Assembly (NCBI RefSeq): GCF_020662265.1
Contig: NZ_VEWM01000063.1
Span: 310,001 to 374,000, forward strand
Reading direction: 5' to 3'
DNA length: 64,000 bases
DNA from: Psychrobacter sp. I-STPA6b
GTDB taxonomy: Bacteria > Pseudomonadota > Gammaproteobacteria > Pseudomonadales > Moraxellaceae
Shown: positions 46,527 to 54,248 of the stretch, piece after piece
Position numbering within the stretch: position 1 is the stretch's first letter
Layout: every line of letters starts with the position of its first letter
The notes under the pieces: model-generated
Database searches by the model: none
The model's input: only the letters and a program-made list of their open reading frames with translations
What the model was told of the DNA's origin: nothing
Translations under genes and position numbers: made by a program

Positions 46527-47696
46527 ATGCCATACAAACCCAATATCAATGAGTTGTTAGAAAAATTACAACAAAATCCTACTGATGATAAATTATTAAC
46601 TCAGATTGCTTTTTATTATATGCAATACCCTGACGGTAATAAAGACTTAGAATATTTTAACAAAGCATACCAAGTTGCCCCTAATATAGAAAATAGCCAT
46701 AATTTAGCGAATTGGTCATACCATGAATATGGCGATAAAACAGCGTTAGAGTTACAGCAGCAAGTCTTACAAAAACAACCAAATTCATATTATCCTTACG
46801 TTGGCTATGCTCAAATGCTAACGTCTGAATTAGAACACTTTTATAGTGACTACCATTTGGATAAAAAAATAAACTCATCACAATCTATCAATTATTATCA
46901 ACAAATCATTCAATGTTACCAGTTAGCAATACAAAAATTCTCTCTTGCTCCTCTTGCCCATCAACAAAGACAGTGCCACTTACCCAGTTTATTACACCAC
47001 AACAGAGCATGGGCAATGGCAATATTAGATAACTATAATCAAGCCTTGATTCAACTTAATAAAAGTGAGCAATTATTAAATAATGCCGTACAACAACAAT
47101 TTATGGATATGCCTAGTCAGGATATACTAGTCGATTATATGTATAAAATATCATTAAATAAAATACGACTATATATTTTACTCAGTAGGGAAAAAGTTGA
47201 TAGGAAAAAAGAGGCATTACAATTAATTGAGCAGACTAAAAAACACCCTAATTGTGATGATATAGATATTGCAGATTTATATGCCCAACTTGGTGAATAC
47301 GAGTTATCTTATCAGACCATGATTGATAAGGTCGACAATATAGATGAGTCATGGCAGTGGATATGGTATGCCGTTCATCGGTGTAATAAAGAGAAATGGA
47401 AACAGCTACTTAAAAAAGGTATTGATGACCATCTAGCGTATATAGAGGATTTAGAGCAACAAAGTGAACAGCTACAAATAGAAAATGATTTGGTTATGTT
47501 GGCAGATAATTTACAATCTATCAAAAACGAACAACAACAAATAGAGCAAAAGAGACATCAATTAAAATGTATGAGCCAGCCTAAACCTAGTAATGAGATA
47601 AAATACTCATTACAGCATTTATATCTAGGCTGTTTATTGTTTGGTTATCCACCACATAGCACTAATATCAATGATGATAACCAATATATTTTTTAA
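46527..47696 (+). CDS. TPR-like helical protein of unknown function
   Basis: A 389-residue, Gln/Asn-rich cytoplasmic protein that I do not recognise beyond its fold. Repeats of helix pairs suggest tetratricopeptide-like arrays at the N-terminus (LLTQIAFYYMQYPDGNKDLEYFNKAYQVAPN near residue 24) and in the centre (NQALIQLNKSEQLLN near 171). A predicted coiled coil lies near residues 308-350, with many Gln, Glu and Leu. No signal peptide. AT-rich base composition. It lies 15 bases upstream of the amidotransferase gene, so the two may be cotranscribed. Confidence 0.7.
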   Translation: MPYKPNINELLEKLQQNPTDDKLLTQIAFYYMQYPDGNKDLEYFNKAYQVAPNIENSHNLANWSYHEYGDKTALELQQQVLQKQPNSYYPYVGYAQMLTSELEHFYSDYHLDKKINSSQSINYYQQIIQCYQLAIQKFSLAPLAHQQRQCHLPSLLHHNRAWAMAILDNYNQALIQLNKSEQLLNNAVQQQFMDMPSQDILVDYMYKISLNKIRLYILLSREKVDRKKEALQLIEQTKKHPNCDDIDIADLYAQLGEYELSYQTMIDKVDNIDESWQWIWYAVHRCNKEKWKQLLKKGIDDHLAYIEDLEQQSEQLQIENDLVMLADNLQSIKNEQQQIEQKRHQLKCMSQPKPSNEIKYSLQHLYLGCLLFGYPPHSTNINDDNQYIF

Positions 47697-47711
47697 CAGG
47701 AGCTAACCACC

Positions 47712-48494
47712 ATGACCCTACGCATTCACGCCTTATTACACGTTGATTTTGAAGACTTGGGATTTATTGCCGAGTGGGCAGAACAACATGGCTACCCTGT
47801 CAGCTATACCCGATTTTATAATGATGACCCACTACCCAATTTTAGCAATAACGATGCTAATAGTGCTAATAGTACGGAAGGCTTTGACTGGCTTATCGTC
47901 ATGGGTGGACCGATGAGCATTCATGATGAGGACGAGTTTGGCTGGCTCAAAGCAGAAAAACACTTTATTAAACAATGTATTGACGCAGGCAAAACGGTCA
48001 TTGGTATTTGTCTTGGCTCACAACTTATTGCTCATGTTCTGGGGGCAGAGGTTAAGCCCTCAGGGATTAAAGAGATTGGCTGGCTACCGATACGATTAAC
48101 CACAGCAGGGCAAAATCACCCACTTTTGCAAGCATTACCAAAGCAAGAATTTAGCGTCTTTCATTGGCATGGTGATGGTTTTGCCATACCACAGGGAGCG
48201 ACTGCCATCGCTGAGTCAGACGCATGGGCAAATCAAGGCTTTATTTATCAAACTGCTTCTCAAAAAGCAAAAAACAACTGGATATTGGCTTGGCAATGTC
48301 ATTTTGAAGTCACCAAAAGCAGCATGGATAATATGCTGACACATGGCAAGGCAGAAATTGATACCGCTAAACCGCTTTACCCTGATACCGTACAAACGGT
48401 AGATACCATCAAAGAATTAGCCGATAAATATATTGCGGATAATAATAAAATGCTTGCTGGTATGTTAGATAAAATGGCTTTGGATATCAGTTAA
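47712..48494 (+). CDS. Class I glutamine amidotransferase (GMP-synthase-like)
   Basis: A 260-residue single-domain class I glutamine amidotransferase. WLIVMGGPMSIHDEDEFGWL near 60, the nucleophile elbow GICLGSQLIAHVLGAEVKPS near 97 (Cys), HWHGDGFAIPQGA near 151, and QCHFEVT near 196 with the catalytic His-x-Glu are all in place. Related proteins (YfeJ/YLR126C type) are of uncertain acceptor; no synthase domain is fused or adjacent. GGAG lies in CAGGAGCTAACC before the ATG. Confidence 0.9.
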   Translation: MTLRIHALLHVDFEDLGFIAEWAEQHGYPVSYTRFYNDDPLPNFSNNDANSANSTEGFDWLIVMGGPMSIHDEDEFGWLKAEKHFIKQCIDAGKTVIGICLGSQLIAHVLGAEVKPSGIKEIGWLPIRLTTAGQNHPLLQALPKQEFSVFHWHGDGFAIPQGATAIAESDAWANQGFIYQTASQKAKNNWILAWQCHFEVTKSSMDNMLTHGKAEIDTAKPLYPDTVQTVDTIKELADKYIADNNKMLAGMLDKMALDIS

Positions 48495-48614
48495 AATAGC
48501 TAAATATCGAGATACCTAATCTAAAGAAAAAGAATAGGAAATAGAAGCTACTAGATATTCACCCTATTAAGTCAGTATTTACCAGAACCATCCTAATATT
48601 TGACGTATTCCTAT

Positions 48615-49415
48615 TTATGTTTTTCTTAAACAGCCACTTTGCACATAATAATTTTCTGCATCCATTGGTGTACTACGCCCTAGCATACTACCTTTAGGCA
48701 AAATATAGTGTTCTTGAATCACTTTAACTAAATCTGAGTTTGTAATATACCCAACCACTTCCGTCTGCACTTGTACTGTTTTATACAGCTGATTTAGGAC
48801 AATATCCTCCAATACCTCAACGCTATTTTGTTTTATTAATTTTTTAAAATCCTGATGAATATTACTGTCTACTCGACAAAATGATAGATAATCGTATTTA
48901 TGATTATTATTTTCTTGTTGACTGTCTAAGCTCTGTTGGTCGAGCAAATAATAGGCGTCATTGTTATAAACTTGCCAATCTTTTGTTTCTAGTAATAACA
49001 AATTGCTAAAGCTCTTCGCTGTTTTAATGGCAACCTTATATGTTTGATTATTTTCATCTGTTATCACAAAATCACTATTATCCCACTGACCACGTTGATA
49101 GCAATCAAAATCTACATTACTAATATTATGGGCTTTTTGGCGACTTTGGCACATTTGATAAAAAGCAATCTCACCCATTTTGCCAATAAAGGCATCTAAA
49201 AATATTTGATGCGGTTTTCTTTGCTGACTACCACCGCTACGATAGTGCCGATGTTCACCATCTGTACCATAAGTCATCTTCCAGCTAAATGACAAGCAGT
49301 CTTGGATTTCTGAAATACTGGGGGTGTATTGCCACATTCCCTGTCCAAATCCACATTTGGTAGTAGGGTAGTAACAATTTCCATGTCTACGCAACTGCTG
49401 AGGTATAAATGTCAT
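48615..49415 (-). CDS. Putative PD-(D/E)XK-type nuclease-like protein
   Basis: A 266-residue protein that I do not recognise by name. The middle region carries the order of residues expected of a PD-(D/E)XK restriction-type core: a helix Glu in FIGKMGEIAFYQMC (near residue 80), an Asp in QWDNSDFVITD (near 115), and a strand with Ile-Lys in YKVAIKTAKSFSNLLLLE (near 126), followed by a Trp. The N-terminus has several Cys and Tyr (NCYYPTTKCGFGQGMW). No methyltransferase gene is visible near it. AT-rich composition and a lone position between the amidotransferase gene and a repeat-bearing gap suggest an accessory gene. A role in restriction or DNA processing is an inference only. Confidence 0.6.
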   Translation of the reverse strand: MTFIPQQLRRHGNCYYPTTKCGFGQGMWQYTPSISEIQDCLSFSWKMTYGTDGEHRHYRSGGSQQRKPHQIFLDAFIGKMGEIAFYQMCQSRQKAHNISNVDFDCYQRGQWDNSDFVITDENNQTYKVAIKTAKSFSNLLLLETKDWQVYNNDAYYLLDQQSLDSQQENNNHKYDYLSFCRVDSNIHQDFKKLIKQNSVEVLEDIVLNQLYKTVQVQTEVVGYITNSDLVKVIQEHYILPKGSMLGRSTPMDAENYYVQSGCLRKT

Positions 49416-49550
49416 CGATTATCAGCCTTAATTATTTTATTATCATCCTATCAGGTATTAATATCATAAAATTTATATCAAGCAAATCACCTTTTTGTAT
49501 TAACCCAAATATATATACTCAACCTGCTTTATTAAGATAATATATCAATA

Positions 49551-49631
49551 TTACCTGTGTTTATTGGCTGTTTAAGATGCTACCTGTTCAAATCAGTATT
49601 TGAACTTTTCCTACTAAGATAAATATTCAAC
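49551..49631. repeat. Decayed copy of the TA-flanked MITE
   Basis: The segment shares CAGTAT, TTTTCCTA and ATTCAAC in the same order and spacing as the right end of the MITE at 59485-59730, but many bases differ and the terminal GCC is not conserved. I interpret it as a relic of that family. The other parts of this 497-base gap (49416-49550) are AT-rich and hold nothing I can name. Confidence 0.45.
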
Positions 49632-49713
49632 CATCTCCAAAAATGCAAAAAATAATATAATTGCATGACAAAAAAATGCTATGCTTAACGACAGTTTTAC
49701 CATAAGAAATAAA

Positions 49714-49907
49714 GACCGTATGCTGTGGTGCAATGCCATGAGTTTTCATACTGTCGCCAATGTGTCGGAGTGACATATTGTTTGGGTGCTAAATTGACTT
49801 ATTGATAGACGATAAGACAGTTTGGTGAATATGGTACGGTCAAGTCTTCCAGACTGACTGTAAAAATGTGCAATCAGATGTGACAGTCATGATATTGCAC
49901 CAAGGAG
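49714..49907 (+). promoter_or_regulatory. Long structured leader upstream of the EIIC-like gene, with competing helices at the ribosome-binding site
   Basis: The leader contains several perfect pairings. GACCGTA (49714-49720) pairs with TACGGTC (49835-49841), closing a 114-base domain that holds smaller hairpins at 49761-49777 and 49718-49751. Near the start codon, TGACTGT (49855-49861) pairs with ACAGTCA (49883-49889), and GTGCAAT (49868-49874) pairs with ATTGCAC (49894-49900). These two helices interleave, so they are a pseudoknot or alternatives to each other. GGTGCAAT (49727-49734) can also pair with ATTGCACC (49894-49901). AAGGAG, the ribosome-binding site, begins at 49902, one or two bases after the contested segment. 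This is what a riboswitch-type translation control looks like. I do not recognise a known class. Confidence 0.6.
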
Positions 49908-49912
49908 ATACT

Positions 49913-51007
49913 ATGACATCTCAAGACTCTTCAAAATTAGTCAACTTTCGCTTACAAGCATTTTTTCAAAAGTATTTTATCGATGCCTTTACAGGAATGG
50001 CATTGGGTCTGTTTGTTACCTTAATAGCAGGACTCATCATCTCCCAAATCGGCAGATGGCTGGATATTGCCTTTTTAATGGATATTGGCAAACTTGCCAG
50101 TATTCTTATGGGTGCAGGTATTGGTGTTGGCATCGCCTACTATCTCAAAGCTCCCACTTTAGTCATGCTCAGTTGCCTCGTTGCAGGGATGCTTGGTGCA
50201 CATTCTGAAGCATTGATAGCTGGTACATTATTTACCCCACAGACCAATACCCCTGCGACATTTTTGGCAGTGCCGGGCAATCCCATTGGTGCATATCTGA
50301 CCTCAGTTTTTGCGTACCGAGTTGCCAGTTTGCTTGCAGGTAAAACCAAGCTTGATATTTTATTATTACCCATCACTGTCTGTGTGGTTTCTTTATTGGT
50401 CTGTGCTATTTTAAATCCACCCGTCATTGCTGCGGTTAATATGATTGGTGACGGTATACAGGCAGCCACAGAGCTACAACCATTGCTAATGGGAATTATC
50501 ATTTCCGTAGTGGTAGGTTTATTATTGACCATGCCAACTTCGAGTGCTGCCATTTGTATTGCGATTGGTTTAAATGGGCTAGCAGGTGGTGCGGCTGTGG
50601 TCGGCTGTGCGGCACAAATGGTTGGCTTTGCGGTTGCCAGTTATAAAGATAATGGCATCAGTGGGCTTGTGTCACAGGGATTAGGTACAAGCATGCTACA
50701 AATCCCTAATATCTTTAAAAAACCCATTATTTTATTACCTGCTGTGATTGCCAGTGCCATTACTGGTCCGATTGCAACGGTAGGCTTTGGTCTGGCATGT
50801 ACAGCAACTGGCTCAGGTATGGGGACAGCAGGCTTGGTCGGTGTCTTTGGTGTGATTGAAGCATCACAACCATTGATGAGTACTAGCCAAATGTGGCTGG
50901 CGATTGTGCTACTTATGTTTGTATTACCTGCTGTGATTGCTTGGCTAGTTGCAACTTTGATGAGACGAACTGGCTGGTTAGTCGATGGAGATATGAAGCT
51001 ACCTTAG
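49913..51007 (+). CDS. EIIC-like multi-pass membrane protein (PTS_EIIC_2 type)
   Basis: A 364-residue polytopic protein of about ten transmembrane segments. It matches the PTS_EIIC_2 family (membrane subunit-like proteins often found without other phosphotransferase parts), with LAVPGNPIGAYLTSVFAYRV near residue 121, MPTSSAAICIAIGLNGLAGGAAVVGC near 202, and TATGSGMGTAGLVGVFGVIEASQP near 298. The real substrate and energy source are unknown; no EIIA or EIIB partner is adjacent. I chose the ATG at 49913, which has the strong AAGGAG five bases before it, over an upstream GTG at 49868 that lies inside the structured leader. Confidence 0.82.
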   Translation: MTSQDSSKLVNFRLQAFFQKYFIDAFTGMALGLFVTLIAGLIISQIGRWLDIAFLMDIGKLASILMGAGIGVGIAYYLKAPTLVMLSCLVAGMLGAHSEALIAGTLFTPQTNTPATFLAVPGNPIGAYLTSVFAYRVASLLAGKTKLDILLLPITVCVVSLLVCAILNPPVIAAVNMIGDGIQAATELQPLLMGIIISVVVGLLLTMPTSSAAICIAIGLNGLAGGAAVVGCAAQMVGFAVASYKDNGISGLVSQGLGTSMLQIPNIFKKPIILLPAVIASAITGPIATVGFGLACTATGSGMGTAGLVGVFGVIEASQPLMSTSQMWLAIVLLMFVLPAVIAWLVATLMRRTGWLVDGDMKLP

Positions 51008-51078
51008 TTTCGCTTAATCGCTTAGATAGAGCTGGTTACTTCTATCTTATCTTTCCTCTATATGCTTATCTAACAGGC

Positions 51079-51108
51079 ACATATCATCTAACTAGTTAGA
51101 TGATATGT
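51079..51108. terminator. Palindromic bidirectional terminator-like hairpin
   Basis: A 30-base perfect palindrome with a central CTAG (the arms begin ACATATCATC). The arms fold into a stem of about 13 pairs. It lies between the convergent EIIC-like and TSUP genes with T-runs after it, and could stop both. Confidence 0.8.
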
Positions 51109-51158
51109 TTTCTTTGTTATCATTAAGTTTGCTTCTAATTTAACTTTAAACCATGCTA

Positions 51159-51926
51159 CTACATAATACCTGTAATACCCTGCCAGCCAACTCGCAGTCC
51201 TAACAATGCCAAAATCAGCAAAATTAACTGACGGAAACGAGCTTGGGGCAGATGATGACGTAAGCGAATACCAAGCAACAACCCCACAATAGACAATACG
51301 GTTAATAATACAATCAGTCCCCAATCACTACCAGATAATGCCATGATTGGTTCACGTAAGATAATGATTTGGGCAATTTTTCCCAAAAAATAACACATAT
51401 TACCGACTTTGGTGATGGTGTGTTTGTCATCACTGGCAGACAACAAATACATCAGCAAAATTGGAGACATGGCATTGGTTGCCCCACCGATAATCCCCGC
51501 CATTAAACCAACACCTACCAATACTGGTTGTGTGTTTGGCAGACGAATAGACTTGCCTCGGATACTGGTCAACACATAAAAAGCAATGGCAACAGCAAGT
51601 AGTAATAATAAATAAGCAGAATTAACCCAAATCAACAGCTTAGCCCCGACCAAACTACCGATAAGACTCATCAATGCCAGTAGCCAATATTTTTTGCCAT
51701 AATAGACTAAGTTTTGCCACACACTTTTATCACCTCCAATCAGCCATGACATGCCATTCATAATTAAGGCAGGAAATAATACTAAAATAATGGCGTAAGA
51801 TAATGGATGGCTACTGGCAACGGCGGTGGTCGTGACTAAGGGAAAACCAATACCACTAATACCATGCAACAAAGCAGCTACGACAAAAATAAATAATAAA
51901 AAAATATTTTGGCTAATGAGGCTCAT
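51159..51926 (-). CDS. TSUP family transporter (TauE/SafE-like)
   Basis: A 255-residue protein with about eight transmembrane segments and the TSUP (sulfite exporter TauE/SafE) pattern: LLHGISGIGFPLVTTTAVA near residue 19, and VGVGLMAGIIGGATNAMSPILLMYLLS near 134, which are the two repeated family blocks. Exported or imported compound unknown (sulfonates, sulfite or organic anions in the family). I chose the ATG at 51926 for a typical N-terminus; a GTG at 51965 would add 13 residues, and neither has a clear Shine-Dalgarno sequence. Confidence 0.85.
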   Translation of the reverse strand: MSLISQNIFLLFIFVVAALLHGISGIGFPLVTTTAVASSHPLSYAIILVLFPALIMNGMSWLIGGDKSVWQNLVYYGKKYWLLALMSLIGSLVGAKLLIWVNSAYLLLLLAVAIAFYVLTSIRGKSIRLPNTQPVLVGVGLMAGIIGGATNAMSPILLMYLLSASDDKHTITKVGNMCYFLGKIAQIIILREPIMALSGSDWGLIVLLTVLSIVGLLLGIRLRHHLPQARFRQLILLILALLGLRVGWQGITGIM

Positions 51927-52098
51927 TGGCAATACTCGATGATTTAATGATATTTTTACCGTCACCAGATACAGGCTATATTAAGGAGGTAATATACTTA
52001 ACAACACAATGCGACTATTTATAGAAATTCACTTTATTAAAATTCACTTGATAATCAAAACAACCCATTATAAATAACAGAAAGTAATGGAGAAAAAG

Positions 52099-52722
52099 CT
52101 ACAACGCCCCTTCATGCTTTAATAGCCATGCCTTGCGTTCAATTTTGCCTGCATAGCCTGTTAAACTAACATCACTACCAATGACTCGATGACAGGGAAA
52201 AATAATCGCTAGACGGTTCATAGCATTGGCATTGGCAACGGCTCTGACGGCTTTGTCTTTTTGCATCATTCTTGCTTGCTCGGCATAGCTAATGGTACTG
52301 CCATAGGGAATGGTCAATAAACACTGCCAAACTGATTGTTGAAAATCTGTGCCTAGCGTCTTGGTGGGTAAATCAAACTGGGTTCGCTTTTTATTAAAAT
52401 AGGCATTAAGCTGGGTTATGGTGTTGATAGTAATGGCATTTTTTTCAAAGACGAAATATGCGATGAGTTTTTTTATCAATTGTTGTAATTCTTTAGCGAT
52501 ATGTTTTCTATCGACAAATTCCACTAAAAATAAATATTCATCATCGGCTACCACACACATCATTCCTAGTGGTGAGTCATAAAAATCCATGTTTAGTTTT
52601 TTGGCTACGGCTGTGCTTTTTTGCTCAGCAGTCGGCGTTAGGTGATGAATGATTGCTAATAAATTATCAAGATTAGCTTGATTGGTGTGTTTGTCTATAA
52701 ATGAAGTATGGGTGGAGGTCAT
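52099..52722 (-). CDS. ogt: Methylated-DNA-[protein]-cysteine S-methyltransferase (Ogt-like)
   Basis: A 207-residue suicide alkyltransferase that repairs O6-alkylguanine by moving the alkyl group to its own Cys. The active-site signature IIFPCHRVIGSDVSLTGYAGKIERKAWLLKHEG is at about 165-200 (given here in pieces: IIFPCHRVIG and TGYAGKIERK), preceded by the helix-turn-helix-like IPYGSTISYAEQARMM. An N-terminal extension of about 45 residues precedes the usual domain. Together with the AlkA-like glycosylase at 28 kb, it gives two alkylation-repair genes, not linked in an operon. Confidence 0.93.
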   Translation of the reverse strand: MTSTHTSFIDKHTNQANLDNLLAIIHHLTPTAEQKSTAVAKKLNMDFYDSPLGMMCVVADDEYLFLVEFVDRKHIAKELQQLIKKLIAYFVFEKNAITINTITQLNAYFNKKRTQFDLPTKTLGTDFQQSVWQCLLTIPYGSTISYAEQARMMQKDKAVRAVANANAMNRLAIIFPCHRVIGSDVSLTGYAGKIERKAWLLKHEGAL

Positions 52723-52843
52723 TGTCCTTTGTCCTTATTTTTATCCCTATTGTTACCCCTATTCTTATCTCTATTTTTGCCTCTATCATTTATTCCTATG
52801 TATGGTTATTGCTGTCTTTTACAGCTGCTATTTAGCCTTGTTA

Positions 52844-53302
52844 TCATTGCCGGCTTTCACCATATATCATCACCAGTCCACCTATTGTCACCAATGCTAG
52901 ACCTGCGATTTTAAAGGGGTCAATGGCTTTGATTTCTAATCCAAACCAACCTGTTTGATTTAATATTAACGCAAAATACATCTGTCCTAAAAACACCCAT
53001 AGTAAGGTGTTCCCAGCCCCAATTTTGGGAGCAGTAATAAACATAAATAAGATGTAAAAACTACCGAGCAAACCAGGTGTCCACATCCACCATGAGGCAT
53101 TGGCTGCCATCGCAGGTTTGATACCACCACTTATCAGATAAGCCAGTAGCAAAGAGGCAAACGTACCACCCAAATACAGATAAAAAGTGGCTTGTATTTG
53201 TGAGGCATGCGTACTATCACGAAAAGCATTAACGATTGCCAACTGTAGAGGTATAATCGCACCCGCAAGCAAGCTAAGCAATACATAAGGAAGGATTTTC
53301 AT
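52844..53302 (-). CDS. Small DMT-superfamily membrane protein (YdcZ/DUF606)
   Basis: A 152-residue protein with about five transmembrane segments, matching the DUF606/YdcZ half-size members of the drug/metabolite transporter superfamily: LPYVLLSLLAGAIIPLQLAIVNAF near residue 4, and NASWWMWTPGLLGSFYILFMFITAPKIGAGNTLLWVFLGQM near 68-110. These often work as pairs; no second member is next to it. Substrate unknown. It begins at the ATG at 53302. Confidence 0.88.
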   Translation of the reverse strand: MKILPYVLLSLLAGAIIPLQLAIVNAFRDSTHASQIQATFYLYLGGTFASLLLAYLISGGIKPAMAANASWWMWTPGLLGSFYILFMFITAPKIGAGNTLLWVFLGQMYFALILNQTGWFGLEIKAIDPFKIAGLALVTIGGLVMIYGESRQ

Positions 53303-53516
53303 GGCTCACAACTCCAAATACTAACTTTACCCACTTATTTACTGACTGACTAATCGCATCTTTTTATCACTCTAATTATAGCCTAACCTACTGAAACTGA
53401 CACCAAGTCAAACTTGCTCGCAGTACTACTTGCACACCTTCTTATACACCTTCGCTCGTTTTGCTTGTAACAGTATTCTCTTGAATTGACTATATCCATC
53501 AATCCTATCGTTATTT

Positions 53517-54137
53517 TTAAGTTATCCCCATCTGCTTTAGTCGTGCTTTATTAAGATGAACTTTAACAAACTCCCCCACCGCCAGATTACCCAATTCAAA
53601 GCCAGCCACTGACCAACGAATCAAACGCAAACAAGGCAGACCGACATGAGCAGTCATACGCCGAACTTGGCGATTTTTACCTTCATAAATGGTCATCATC
53701 AGCCATGAGGTTGGCACACTTTTACGCTCTCGTATTGGCGGATTGCGTTGCCATAATGGCATGGGCAGATTCTCTTCACTGACGACTTGCACATGAGCAG
53801 GTAGGGTTTTTCCATCTTTGAGCATAACACCTGCTTTAAGACTGGCAATCTGCTCTGGGGTGGCAATACCTTCAACTTGTACCAGATAAGTCTTGCGTTG
53901 TTTTTTGCCATCATTAGCAGTGGGTGGATGAGTAATGGCTTTATTCACTCGTCCATCATTGGTCAGTAGCAACAACCCTTCACTGGTGGCATCGAGCCTA
54001 CCTGCAATGCGTAGAGATTTGTCATTAAATGGACTTTTGTTCAGGTAATCTGCCACTGTACCATAGTCATTATTATCATCATTACGAAACTGGCTTAATA
54101 CGCCGTAGGGTTTATTAAATAAGACAAGCTGGGACAT
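53517..54137 (-). CDS. rluE: Pseudouridine synthase, RsuA/RluE family
   Basis: A 206-residue synthase that isomerises uridine to pseudouridine in 23S rRNA (RluE type acts at U2457 in E. coli). It begins LVLFNKPYGVLSQF and has AGRLDATSEGLLLLTNDG near residue 43, where the Asp is the catalytic residue. KTYLVQVEG near 82 and GKNRQVRRMTAHVGLPCLRLIR near 153 complete the pattern. It lacks an S4 domain, as RluE does. RluB/F-type relatives cannot be fully excluded. Confidence 0.93.
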   Translation of the reverse strand: MSQLVLFNKPYGVLSQFRNDDNNDYGTVADYLNKSPFNDKSLRIAGRLDATSEGLLLLTNDGRVNKAITHPPTANDGKKQRKTYLVQVEGIATPEQIASLKAGVMLKDGKTLPAHVQVVSEENLPMPLWQRNPPIRERKSVPTSWLMMTIYEGKNRQVRRMTAHVGLPCLRLIRWSVAGFELGNLAVGEFVKVHLNKARLKQMGIT

Positions 54138-54171
54138 GATACTTTCCTAAAGTTTATTTTTTTGTTATACA

Positions 54172-54207
54172 AAAACACCCCAAACCTATTAAGATTTGGG
54201 GCGTTTT
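54172..54207 (-). terminator. Intrinsic terminator downstream of icd
   Basis: CCCCAAA (54178-54184) pairs with TTTGGGG (54195-54201), extended by further pairs across one mismatch to A and T runs at the ends, with a ten-base loop. It lies about 40 bases past the icd stop codon in the leftward direction. Confidence 0.88.
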
Positions 54208-54248
54208 GTTGATCCAAAATATGGCTATTCTTGTATTCTAATGAATAC

